A DNA stretch of 64,000 nucleotides, taken from NCBI GenBank assembly GCA_027625915.1, contig JANTQA010000016.1, positions 2,113,001 to 2,177,000 of the forward strand, written 5' to 3'. Made by a program: the position numbers and the translations under genes. Shown one piece after another: positions 32,598-44,287 of the stretch. The DNA is from Anaeramoeba flamelloides (lineage: Eukaryota; Metamonada; Anaeramoebidae). Every line of letters begins with the position of its first letter. Position 1 is the stretch's first letter. The notes under the pieces are model-generated. The model was not told the origin of the DNA, made no database searches, and worked only from the letters and a program-made list of their open reading frames with translations.

Positions 32598-35500
32598 TTC
32601 AAACTCAACATTTCTATTCTCATTCTTATTTTGATCCTCATCATCATCATCATCGTCGTCGTCACCAGTATCAAAATAATTCAACTGGTTTTCAAATGAT
32701 TTATCAAATTCTAAATATTTTTGTTTGAAGTGGTCTTCTTTGCTAATTATGCATTCTAACGAATATTTGGAACGATGCTTCCATTTAATTTGCAAATTGT
32801 TCAACACCTTTTGACAAACTTTTAATAGAAATTTGGGGGATTTTGTTGTAATTAAATCTGGTTTTAGTGGACCTCTGAACTGGTTCATTTCATCACCTTC
32901 ATCGTCAAATTGTGATGATGGTGGCGATGATGATTTCGAACATGTGTTATTGTCTTGTTTGGTACTATTTCTATGATTGAATCGTAAAAATGAAGAAATA
33001 GTTAAATCTCTTTTCATTTTAGATTTTTTTTTATTATTATTTTGATTGGTTTCCTTTTGATCAAAAAATTTTTTGTGTAACTTTCCAAATTGGTTTACCG
33101 ATTTTGAAGTTTTTAATTTATTTTTTCCTTTTGATTTCCCATTCGCCTGCCTTTTCTTTCCTTGGCCACCCCCTTGCCCCTTTTCATGGTGCATATTTCC
33201 ATCTTTCTTGAGATTTTTACCCTTTTTCTTCTTTTTCGTATTTTTTTTCTTTTTTTTTTCAAGATTTATTCCATTTACGTTTTCTTTTTTTTCAATTTTA
33301 TTACTTTTAAAATTATTTTTGACACCAAGATCTAATTTTAATTTTAGAGAGAATTTATTTTTCCCCTTCTTTTTTCTTTCTTTGTTCTTTTTGTACCTTT
33401 TTATGGTTTTATTTTCTTTTATTTGTAGTTTTTTTTGTAAAATTTCAGTGGGTAAGCAATTTAAAGTATTTTCTTCTGTAAAAATTAATTGTAATTCCTC
33501 ATCATATGGTATTAGTGTTATTTCATTATCTGATTTAAAAGAATCTTCATTTATATTTTTTGTAATTTCCTTGTTATTGTTCTTATTGATGAATCCCCTT
33601 TCAGATTCTTTTGTATTATGTTTTCGGCTTAATTTCTTGTTTTTATTTTTATTTTTATTTATAAACAAAAATGGTTTTATTTCAATATTTTCATAATTTG
33701 AATTTCTACTTTTTATATCGTTTGTTTTTTTAAACTGTAATTCAATATTATTATTATTTTCAAATGGCTGTTTTTTCTCGATCAAAGAATTATTTTTGAA
33801 ATTCTCTTTTTTTAATTTATTACTCTCCATAGAGTTATCAATATTATTTTCAATATTATCAATATTATTATCTAAATCACATATTTTATCAGATTTTATT
33901 TTTTTAATTAATTGATATTTTTTGAAATTTTTGATATTATTCCTAAAATAGTTTCTTGGACTTTTTGGGCTTTTTGGACTTTTTGTTCTTTTTGGATTTC
34001 TAGGGATTCTGTGACTTCTATGGCTTCTGGGGCTTCTGGGGCTTCTGGGGCTTCTGGGGCTTCTGGGGCTTCTGGGGCTTCTGGGGCTGAAATAATTTTT
34101 GGGGCTTCTGGGACTTCTAGGGCTGAATAGTCTTTTAATTTTTATTTTCTTTTTCCTTTTCTTTTTCGTTTTCGTTTTTTTTTTCTTTTTCTTTTTCTTT
34201 TGATTTGTTTTCCTTTTTTTTGATACAAAAGAGAAAACAGATTTTTTCATTTCGTTTGAACTCTCTTTGGACATCTTTAAATAAATATTATAAGTAGCTC
34301 TATATTTGGAATTTTTATTATTGTCTAAATCGTTCATAATTGTTTCAAAATTATCACCTAATTCTGTAATTTTTAACACAATCAAAGGATCAATCATTGA
34401 ATCAACACATTGTGTTTCAATTTCTTGATTTTCAATTCTTCCCTTGCCTTCAATAACCCATTCGTGTGTTAAGATCTCTTTAATAGAAATCCTATTCGCA
34501 GGATCGACAGACAACATCCTTGGTATTAAATCTTTAAGCCCTTCTGGTAAAAAATTTGGCAAAATATATGATCCAGTGACAATTTTTTGAAATAGATCAC
34601 GAGCATTCATAGAAAAAAAAGGTGGACTACCAACAACCATTAGATATAAAATTACGCCCATAGACCATACATCACTTTTAAACCCAGAATATTGCTGTCT
34701 ACTTAAAATCTCGGGTGCGGAATATGATGGCGACCCACAAAAAGTTTTTAATAATTGATCTTTTCTTTCAAAATTAGATAACCCAAAATCAATGATTTTT
34801 AAATTTAGATTTTTATCTAATAATAAATTTTCCAATTTCAAATCACGATGAATTATGTTACTGAAATGGCAATAAGATATCCCTATATATTTTTTTATTT
34901 ATTAATTTATTATTATTATTATTTATTTATTTATTATTTATTTATGTTGGAGTGGGGATGAATATGAAAGATATTTAAAGATTTTTTTGACAAATGTAAG
35001 AGAAATTTTATTCATAATATTTTTTCAACGGCGTGGTATGAAAAATAATTGAGTAACGACATTAAAATTGGTAATCAATTTTTGATTGAAAACATAGAGC
35101 ATTTAATTGAAATCTAGAAATTGAAAATTCTTACTAGTCTTTGGAATTTTATCAAATGAAATTTTTGGATATTTTCATTTTTCAGTTCGAAAAATTCTTT
35201 TTGTTGATAATAACCAGTTTTATCAAAATGGAAAAATATTATGGTTAACAATAAAAAGTACCAATCAAAGAAAAAAAAGTCAGAAATATAAATTAATTTC
35301 TTTGAAACTTATTGAATGGTAAAAAAAAGAAGTACTATTATTTTCTCCTTTTAAAATTTAATCAGCATTAAGTTGAATGAAATATTTTTTTTTCAGAGTA
35401 TTTTTCTTTTCCATTTCAGTTATTATTTTAAAAAGAAGCCTCTAATAGTTAAACAATTCAAAGGTCTGTCTTTTATTTGAACATAAGATAATTACTATTA

Positions 35501-37180
35501 CTTTTTAAGGATTTTTTTTTCCAATTTAAATGATTTTTCCACTCATTTTATTTGGAATATTTTGGTAAATTTCAAATAAAATAAAGTTCAAAATTAGGTT
35601 TATTGGCAATAATATCTGAGTTTATCAAAGGTGGCCATGGAATAATTAGGAATAAATATAATGGGTTTTTTCTCTGAAAGTAGTAATTTTTATGAGTGGA
35701 ATTATTCAATAATAATGAATTGTTTATTTATTATTTTCTTGTTTTTACCGTTTTTGTGATTTCTTTGAATTGTTTGTTGTGATTTTTGAAATTTGTATTA
35801 CTGTTTAAAATTAAAAAAATTTTCTTCAATTTCTTGACACACTGTTATTCTGGAATTAAAAAATGTATTTTTCTATTTCAAATTCTTAATATTTAAACAG
35901 AGTAGGAATATAAAAAAATACTAAAATTCACATTAGTTAACAGAATTTAACTTTAAAGATTTTACGTAAATTTTGTCCCATTAATTTAATAAAGAGAATA
36001 AAAGATTAAATTCACTTATTAATGAAAAAAAAAAACACATAATTTGTTTTGTAAGTTTACATCAAAATGCCTTTTAATGGTTTTTATTTTCAGATAAAAT
36101 TATTTGGGATCAAAAAAAGATACACACTGAATTAATTTTATATGTGTTGTTCTTATTTTTCTCTATAATGCTTTCCAAAAATGTTAAATAAAAGAAAATG
36201 AAATCAAATTAAAAAATATTATGTACATTTTTTAAAAAAATAAGATTATTAGAAATTTATAGAAAAAAAAAAGTTAAAAATCTTTCCCCATCAAAAATCT
36301 TGAAAAAAGACAACCTCTCTCAATAACTTTAAGTCTAAATATTTTTTTTTCATTTTTTATGCTTGGTTTTAACAAATATTCTTCTTAAATCATAACATTT
36401 TATGGATTTGTTACCAATAATCGATCATCAAAAAAACAAAAAAAAATTTTGTCTGTGTTTTTATATCCTAATAATTAGTTCTGATTTTTTGGAAGAAAGG
36501 TAATGAAATTTAAGTTTCTTTTAAAATGGTGAATTATTTGATTGAAATTTTGATTAATTTTTCTAATTTTCGAGATTTTTTGTTGATTAACAAATCATCT
36601 TTAACTAAATTGCATTTCAAAAATAATGACTTGTCTGATATATAAACCCCAATTCAAAATTTTTAACACACCAAAATTCGATTTGTGAAAAAAAAAAAAT
36701 TATTTATTCAATTCAAGAAGATTTACCAAATTAGAACCATTCACAAATTGAAATGTTAACACTTTTTTATAAATTACAATACTCACAAAAAAATAAATAA
36801 ATAATTATCAATACAAATAAATCATGGGTGTGCTAAAAATTTTGGAGAGAGCAAAACAAAAAAATACTTTAGTAAATTTGTTGAAATTCTATTAGGAATA
36901 TTGATGAATCAAATGGTTAGATACTTACCAACTAATTTTATTTGAGTTCTTCTATTTGGAACAACTTGGCTTTAACCTAATATCAATGGTTGAAAAAAAA
37001 TTTTGATCGAATAAAGCAAATTACGTAATTCAAACAATGAAATGAAAACAAAAACTAAAAGATGAAATGATTTTCATATTTTACAAAAATCAAAATTATC
37101 TTCAATTTCAATGAAATTGTATTATTGTGATTGTTTGTAACGTTTTAGCTGTGTGGAAAATTTTGAATTTTAGTTTAGAT

Positions 37181-37216
<36 letters not shown>

Positions 37217-40200
37217 TTTAGTATTTAAGAACAACTAATAATTAAATACAGTTCATAATTAACTTTTAAATCATTCCAAATAAATAAAAACCTGATATTT
37301 TATAAATTCAAAAAAATAATACCAAAAACTAAAAAAAGTGAGTCACAATTTTTGAAATAAGACTGACGGATTTTATATTACTGGACTTTCACTCAAAAAT
37401 TAGTTAATACAAATATTTTTTACGAATAATTAAATTCATTTTAAAAGGCATTACATAACCGAATTTTTCTTCGTGATTATTTGTTTTTTCGAAGATCTCT
37501 TTTTTTTTTTCCACATCTTTTCTGGCAAAAAAAAAAAAAAAAAAAAACAAAAAAAAAAAGAAAAAACGAAAAGAAAAGAGAGAAAAAAAAATTTGAGCAA
37601 GCAAAACAAAGATTTGAAAAAATAGAAAAAATGATTTTGATCAAAAAATTGAAAAATTTTTCTGTGATTAAAAATATGGGACAAAACCGCAGAAATATTT
37701 CAAATTACATTATAAAGTGAGTCAAAATTTTTGAAAAATAGCTTATTCACAAATGAAAATTGTCGAGCTAATTTCAATCTTTATTAAAAAACTTTTAAGA
37801 TATAATTAAATGTTTTATTTGATTCTGCAAGCTTTTTTTCCTAAGCGAAAAATAAACCAAATTTTCAGTTCTTAATACAATTTCTATGGAAAATTTTTGG
37901 AATTTATAAAGCACCATAGAGTGTTGTACGGTTTTTCCAACAAGTGGTGAGATTTTTTTTTATAGGTTTCATACCATCTTCTCTCAGTTAGTAGTTTTAT
38001 TCTGTAAAATTGTGGAATATCAATTTGAGAGGACTTTTGATAATTTTTGAATCATAACTTATTGTAGTAATTCAAAATATGTTCATTAAAATATTCTCAA
38101 AAAATAAAAAAAAAAAAAAAAAGTAATCACAATATTTAGGAGAAAACGATTTAAAACAATTTCAATAAAAAACATTTGTAATTTGTTAGGGATAGAGAGT
38201 ATTTTTTAACTAACAAAATAACGCTATAAGTTTTTCAACATATTGGAAAATTTATCATGATTAAACCAGATGGATCTCGTTTTATAAGATATTTTTCAAG
38301 TGTGAAGATTACCTTTTTTTTTTCTTTTTATTTCAAAAATCTATTTGAAAATAATTTTTTTTTCGGATGTTGTTTCAATTTAAAATTAGAGATTTTTTTG
38401 TCCGATTTCTTCAGTATGAAAATCCCCATTGAGAACTGAATGTAAAATAATAAAATAACTAATAACCCTCCAGGGTGGGAACGTAGTCTTTAACAGTTTC
38501 TTATTTTTGAAAATTAGGACTTTGTCTGATTGTTTTTTTTAATTAATAGTTTGGACTTGGTATTGCCTTTCAGTTTCTTTTGTAATGTTTAATATTTTAA
38601 GTTTAAAAGGTAAAGGATTTCAAAAATTCTCTTCGAAAAGGTTTAAAATGAACTTATTATCTGCCCAAAAGTTGTCCTTTTTATATTCTTTACAAAATTT
38701 TTAAAATAAGCTTTTATAAGCAAATTTTCAAAATTTAACCGGGTTTTTTTTTTTTGGAGAAGCCAAACTCGTGTTTGATTAATAAATGAGAAAAAATTTT
38801 TCATTTGTTTTTTCACAAAGTGAAAACTTTTTTTTATATTTTTGTCAGCTAAAAAACTTTTTTACACGTTATGTATTTTAATAAAGTGAAAAATTTTATT
38901 CAAAAAAGTGCTTCTCTTCACAACCCAACCATAATACCACATTTAAAGGTTGATCCTTCACTTTTGTAAAATGGAAAACTTTTCCACAGTTTTAATTCTG
39001 AAAAAGTATTCACTTTTTTAAACCAGAAAAATTGAAAAAAGTTTTTATAAAAGTCCTTACTTTTTTTCTAAACAATTGTATTTTCCTTTTTTTTTAACCA
39101 AGAAACCTTACAAAAGAAACCAATTGGAATTGTTGTGATCTTGGTTTTGTGTTGTTTCAAAATAAATGAAACAAAATTTTCATTTAGCTTTCCAAAAAAA
39201 CAGATTTATAAATCATCTACCATATCAATTTTTTCATTCTAAAAAGAAGCTTAAATTATGAATTTTCTTTTTAGAATTGGGAACTTTGGTAATTTGTTTG
39301 AACTCTTGACATCTGATTGTTTTTGGAAAGCCGAATGAAAATTTTGTTCTTTCAATTTTGAAATTAACAGATTTATTTTGTCTCATTTTGATTTAATTTA
39401 TTGTGTGAACTAAAAGTACTCATCCAAAACAAAAGCAAAATTCCAGAATATAAAAAAATGACAATCAGATGAAATTTTTATTACATTTGAATTTCAAATA
39501 CTATCGTCTAATGATGGCGAGAGAATACAATTTTGAATTCCAAAAAATAATTTGGAGTAAAATTTACATCTCGAACAGAGTTTGACAAGAACTTGTCTTT
39601 TTCACTCAGGAATAAAATGGTCAAATATTTGGCAATCGAACTTGAGCTCTTTTCTTTTGTTAATTGAAAATAACAGTCAACAAAAATTTGTAAAAATTAA
39701 TACAAAAATGGCTTATAAGAAGAAAAAGAACACAGAACCTCGGCTTTTTTGTGGTTTCTATTTTTCCTTTTTCAAAAGTACATTACCCAAAAAATAATGA
39801 GTGAAAAAGATCGGTTTATGAAGCTAATTTATTTTTTTTGTACAAGAAATTAGAAATCATCAAAAAACTTATTATTTTCAGGTTCGGTTTTTCTTTTGTT
39901 AGTCTGTTACCGTTGGTTTTGATACTGTAGGACTCAACAAAGTTACATTTTGTTCTTTTAAGTAGGTTGATTAGAGAAATAAATTTACTTTTGTTAGCTT
40001 TGGAATGTAAAACTGGAACTTAAATTAATAATGGGTAAAAATTTTAATTTCCTTTTCCTTATTTACCTGAACCAAATTGAGTTCTCAAAGAAAAAGGTTG
40101 GCCACTTGTGGTTTGAATCTATATTTGAAAAAGTAAATGGTTTATGAAGTGAAAATTTTTCCTGTATAAAATTCCAATATCTGGAAAAGTTCCGAAATTT

Positions 40201-40916
40201 TTGTAAACAGAATCAATCTAAATGGCAAAAGTAAAAATTAAAGTAGAACGATTGAACTTGCTTTCAAGAAATAGAAAATCAAATCAATTTTTGGGATTTT
40301 TGAAAATTAAGAATAAAGCAAAAAAAGAAAAAATTACAAAAGTGAAAAAAAAATGCGATATTTGATAACATACCTTGCAATAATTGCCTAAAGAATTTTC
40401 GAGCAACAGATTCTTTTAGTTTTTTGTTTTGAACAAGGTAATCAAATAGCTCACCTCCATCAGAATATTCTGTTACAATTACCCAAGTTCTTTTAGTTTC
40501 AATGACATCAAAAAGTTTAATGATATGTGGGTGGTTCAAAGTTTGAAGTATTTGAATTTCTCTTTGGAGCTGCTGGAATTCTTTTTTTTTCAAATGGTAT
40601 TCACTCTTGTTAATAATTTTCATCGCAACCTTTTTCAAAATAATGGCAATTGATCCGAATTGGGTAAGAAAAGAAAAACAAAAGAAAAAAAAATTAATTT
40701 AAGGTTGAAGATTATCAACATTGAAAAATTTTTAAAGAATACATATAAAAGAGTAGTGTTTGGATTTCCAATACTATATGATCAACAAAAACGAATTTGA
40801 AGATGCGTTACCATTTGTTGAGTCGGAATGTGAAGGGCTTTCTTCACTTTCCCATAACTACCAACGCCAATCAGTTCTTTGATTTCATAGTCTGAAATGT
40901 TTCCAGTCAAAGTCAT
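32406..40916 (-). CDS. AMPK/MARK-related Ser/Thr kinase with UBA and KA1-like region
   Basis: Exons are 40916-40812, 40629-40374 and 34882-32406, in phase; the product is 945 aa. Motifs in order: GVGSYGKV (G-loop), VAMK (ATP lysine), HRDLKLEN (132-139), DFG (152-154), LLKTFCGSPSYSAPEIL with the activation-loop Thr at about 167 (the LKB1-type site of AMPK relatives), then DVWSMGVILY. A UBA-like segment (about 285-330) reads LKITELGD ... SKYRATYNIYL, as in AMPK relatives. A long disordered K/N-rich linker follows, with SPR tandem repeats (about 375-435). The C terminus resembles KA1 (FLIEVIKIPNLN ... VITVRFNRIQ ... EKITKKL) but is interrupted by two runs of Asp. Kinase, UBA and KA1 order fits MARK or AMPK-alpha relatives; the exact subfamily needs a tree. 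The catalytic residues are all present. A 5.5-kb intron lies between LLQ and GISYCHF, just before HRD. It ends in TGA. Confidence 0.93.
32561..32665 (-). repeat. Two GAT/GAC trinucleotide arrays coding for poly-Asp in the kinase
   Basis: Plus-strand CATCAT tracts at 32561-32598 and 32637-32663 encode runs of 12 and 8 Asp on the minus strand. Between them lies an N/E/K-rich spacer. Both fall inside the KA1-like region, splitting it. Confidence 0.85.
33955..34130 (-). repeat. Nine-bp coding minisatellite (Ser-Pro-Arg repeats) in the kinase
   Basis: The plus-strand unit GGGGCTTCT is perfect and contiguous from about 34027 to 34088 and degenerate on both sides. It encodes S-P-R repeats. The G+C content is far above its surroundings, so it must have expanded from a single unit recently. 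A plus-strand frame through it (33912-34130, Gly-Ala-Ser repeats) is only the antisense reading. Confidence 0.9.
37183..37214. repeat. (AT)16 microsatellite
   Basis: Uninterrupted AT dinucleotides inside kinase intron 2. Confidence 0.95.
39160..39353. repeat. Foldback repeat with about 36-nt arms, kinase intron 2
   Basis: The left arm carries ACAAAATTTTCATTTAGC and TTTCCAAAAA; the right arm carries TTTTTGGAAAGC and CGAATGAAAATTTTGTTC, their reverse complement with few mismatches. The string AATGAAAATTTTGTTC also occurs near 13363, so this is probably one member of a dispersed family. Confidence 0.55.
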
Positions 40917-42180
40917 CTGAATTAAAAAAAAAAAAAAGAACGAAGAAAAGAAAAATAAAATTTATCTCCATACAATTGCCCATTTAATCAAAAAGATTTT
41001 GAACTAGACCCATGTTTGTTCATATCTACATTGGAACACATTTTGTTTGTCGTTATTCTCCATTATCCAAAAAGTTTATTCTAACTATTTGCAAAATTTG
41101 GATCTTGGACGTAATCTGTTGTTGAAATTTGTTTTGAGAAAAAGATCTTTATTCGAACGGAATATAAGACTGTGAAAGGTTGCTAATTCCTGACACAAGA
41201 TTGTTTTTCGTTTGTAAGAAAGGAAATATTTCCGAATTTTATTAGGTTTTTCTTGTTTCACAATTTGCAAAAAATTGAAACAGTTCTCAAATATTGTTTT
41301 ATATTTTGCTTAATTGTCTTGGGATCAAAAAATATTGTTTAAATTTATTTTTAACAGGAGAAAGTTATTATTAGTATTATTTCAAAACGTGGAAAGTATT
41401 TTTTATTATTTTTTCATTGTTTTCAGGATCTAAATCCCAAATGAACTATTAACCTACATAATAAGACACTTCTATTTTCTTATATGTTAAGGCTCTTACA
41501 ATCTTTTATTCAAAGATAAAAAAATATTATTTCTTTTTTTTAAAAAAAGAGTTTTTTATTTTTTTTTTGTAAAATCTTTCTTGTTTGTTCGAGTATTTGA
41601 GGAAAATAAATCGAACATAATTTTCAGATAACTTTTAAAAAACATTTTCAAAGTGTCTTGTGAAATTTCAAATTGTTAATTCCATAAATCAGTTTTAATG
41701 ATTTATTTTCTCTTTTAGAGATGTAGACTTTATATATTTATTTTAATTCTTGAGATAGGATTTTATGGAAATCTGAATGTATATTTTGATTTTTTTTTTT
41801 TTCCAATTAACGGTACCCGAAAAATTTTACATAAAGTGTTTTTGAGAAATACACTTAAAACTATATATCTCTAAATAATTATTATTTAAGTCAGCTTTTA
41901 GTATGTGTGAAATAATTATATGGTAAAGATTCAAAATTTCTCAAGATCTTCATGAAGTTCTTTATTGGTACTCTATGGTAGGCAATTGGGTATTTAAAAT
42001 AGAACACAAAATAAAAACTTTCATTTTTTTCAATTAACAAGCGAGTACCAAACAGTTCACAAATTTGTTGACAAGTTTTCCAGACTTTACAAAACTGGTG
42101 TTAAATCACAGATACTGCTCAATTCTTTTCAACCCTCTGGAATCAACTCTAGGTTTTTTTTAATTGTATTTTTGTTTATT
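40917..42180. other. Kinase upstream region
   Basis: About 1.3 kb between the kinase start codon and the LINE insertion; it should contain the kinase promoter. No gene, RNA or motif can be supported. The frame at 41085-41270 is not family-like. Confidence 0.5.
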
Positions 42181-43562
42181 ATAAAAAGAGATTTTTTTTT
42201 TTTTTTTTTATTGTTTAAGGGAGGAGTTTTTAGTTCCTCTTGTTTGCCCGAATTCCTAAATTGCGATTTAGAAATTTTTTTTAAGATTTTCATATACTTT
42301 TATTATCCACTAGGGAGAATAAAGTTATGGAATCTTTTCTGTTAATAATATTAAAAATATTATTGTTTTTTAAAATAAGTGATATATTAATCTTTTTTAA
42401 TTCAGATATCCAGATTTTACGATTATTTTCATAGGCTGGGTAGTCATTAGGTTTTCCAGAATTTAAAAGAATGGAGTGAAATCAAAGATTTTACGCAATT
42501 CTTTTGAATCCTGGAAAACCTAGACACGATCACAGAGAAAATGATCCAAATCTTCAATGACATCTAAATTATTTATTTTTTTGCATAATTTACAAAATTT
42601 TGATTTATCTTCATTCATAACAAAAGAATACCTGTTTAAATAATTCGTGAATGTTCTAAGTTTTAAGATTGAGGTAGATCCTTTCCATTTTAAATATTTT
42701 TGTTGTTTATTAATATTTCCTTGAATAGTAACGTTTTTTAGATATTTTCGTACTTTCCAACTTGGGCTATTCTTTAATTGATTAATTCGATAGTTGTCTA
42801 ATTCTAATTCCAAATCTTTTAATGTTTTTGATTTCCAGTTAATAAATTCAACTTCTTTTTCTCTAAATGGCAGAAGTTTAATTAGTTTTTCGAAACCTAA
42901 AAAATTTAATTTTTGAATTAATTTATTTTTTCTCTTATATATCGTTATCCTTACTGAATCAATTTTTGCTTCTGTTTTATAAATAAGTCTTGGGGAATGT
43001 GGATTAATTTTTAAAAGGAATTTAATGACGTTTTTATTGATCCAAGTGTCTATTTCTTTGAAATCATTTTCAGTTAGATCAAATATTTCTAATCCATATA
43101 ATAATTGACTATGTAAAACGGCTTTAAAAAAGTGAATTTTTAATCCATTAGTAAATTTTTTTGTTCTAAAATATTGACTAGATTTTTGAAATTTTTTTTA
43201 ACTTTATCAAGGTTAAATTTTAAATGTGTTTTTTTATCTAGCCAAATACCAAGATATAAAATTTCTTTTGGAATTAAAGTTTTTATTAATTTTTTTATTA
43301 TTCTGATTCATTATAAAATCTCTTATAATTTTAAAAATTTTTTCCAGTTGAAAATTGATTTCTATCATTGATCATTACATAATCAAAATCAGATCATCAG
43401 CAAACATCTAACATGTATTGCTAATGATTTAATTTTTTCTAATAAAAAATGTGAAATAAACCCAAATAATAAAGGTGATAATGAATCTCCTTGATAAACA
43501 CCTATCCCTTCTTTTGAGTAATATACAAGTAGATATTTTTTTATAATTTCATAAAAAGAGAT
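42181..43562 (-). mobile_element. 5'-truncated LINE with target-site duplication, about 1.35 kb
   Basis: ATAAAAAGAGAT followed by a T run stands at both ends (42181-42192 and 43551-43562), the target-site duplication. On the minus strand the body starts near 43550 and ends in a poly(A) tail (T run 42192-42209). It encodes the last part of a reverse transcriptase: GVYQGDSLSPLLF (about 43460-43502), the catalytic FADD (43394-43405) in another frame, a W-rich connection region, then FCKLCKK with DLDHFLC, the zinc-knuckle tail. It has frameshifts and stops, so it is dead. Downstream of an inserted 75-bp palindrome (42448-42522) the tail continues as AYENNRKIWISELKKI, stopping at about 42297. The 3' UTR has AATTCGGGCA like the LINE at window start, followed by a hairpin (GAGGA..TCCTC). 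Confidence 0.88.
42448..42522. repeat. Palindromic mini-element, copy 3, inserted in the LINE
   Basis: TAGGTTTTCCAGAATTTAAA at the left pairs with TTTGAATCCTGGAAAACCTA at the right across almost the whole 75 bp; the centre ATCAAAGATTTTAC also pairs partly. TA bounds both sides. It breaks the LINE zinc-knuckle region, whose coding sequence can be followed on both sides. Confidence 0.82.
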
Positions 43563-44287
43563 TTTTTTTTTAATATCGAAAAATTATAGAAAAATCTTAG
43601 CAATCTACAGTAATTCTTATTACTTCTCGAATTCAGAATATAAATCGATGTATTGTTGAACCTAGTTGTCCTTGGTCAATTTCCCTACGAATACTTCCCA
43701 TCAGATAAATCTAGAGGGTTTTTGTTTCAATTCTTCTCCAGGTCCAATTTTCTTGATTATTCAAAAGGATTTAAATTGGTTTGTCCATTTCATACAGAGA
43801 ATTGATGATTCTATGGTACATAAGCAAGACTTTAATTTTAAAAAAAAACATATAGGTTTTTGTAACTTTTTGAGAAAATGATATACAATGTTAAATAATG
43901 TGGTTAAGGCGTTAAAGTGTACCTTGGAAAAGTCTAGGGTTGGATGTGTGGTTATTGAGTGTAAATCACTTTAATGCTCTATCATTCAAATTTATGTAAA
44001 AATTTGATTAATCAAATTGTAATAAAAGCCCTTTTCATCAATTAAAAATGATCCTTTTATTCACAAAAAAACCCTCAAATTATAAAAAAATCAATAATCT
44101 TTGTGGAAATAATTGCATTTCAAGATAAACAATAAATGTTGAGCTATCAATTTGAAGTACTCAAGGTTTCAAGGTATTTTCCTTAAACTTGGTTATGTTC
44201 GAATATCTACAATATCAGTAGAATTAGCAAATTCGAGTTGAGAATCTCAGCCTTTTCATAAAATTCTTATATATCTTTTTTTGATTT
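43563..44287. other. AT-rich intergenic stretch between the LINE and a foldback element
   Basis: It is pre-insertion host DNA. One slightly richer segment at 43640-43980 has a plus-strand frame of 71 codons starting on ATG (43666) that resembles no family. I see nothing supportable. Confidence 0.4.

Larger units (their letters stand above)
34883..40373 (-). other. Kinase intron 2 (5,491 bp)
   Basis: The donor TTGCAAG|GTATGT (at 40373) is followed by a U-rich stretch; the acceptor AAATATATAG|GGATAT (at 34883) is preceded by A-rich sequence. The join restores LLQGISYCHFSNIIHRD, a normal kinase sequence. Contents: ATT/TTA simple repeats near the acceptor (34896-34945), an (AT)16 tract (37183-37214) and an inverted-repeat hairpin (39160-39353). 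I see no gene on either strand; frames at 37404-37720 are poly-K or poly-F. Confidence 0.85.

Noticed and set aside
33073-33696. Plus-strand 207-codon frame
   Set aside because: Antisense of the Lys/Asn-rich linker of the kinase; its Phe/Leu/Ser bias is explained by the opposite strand.
37404-37720. Overlapping frames on both strands
   Set aside because: Homopolymer translations in the kinase intron; no protein-like composition.
43640-43980. Considered as the 5' continuation of the LINE
   Set aside because: It lies outside the target-site duplication at 43551-43562 and does not translate into further reverse transcriptase motifs.
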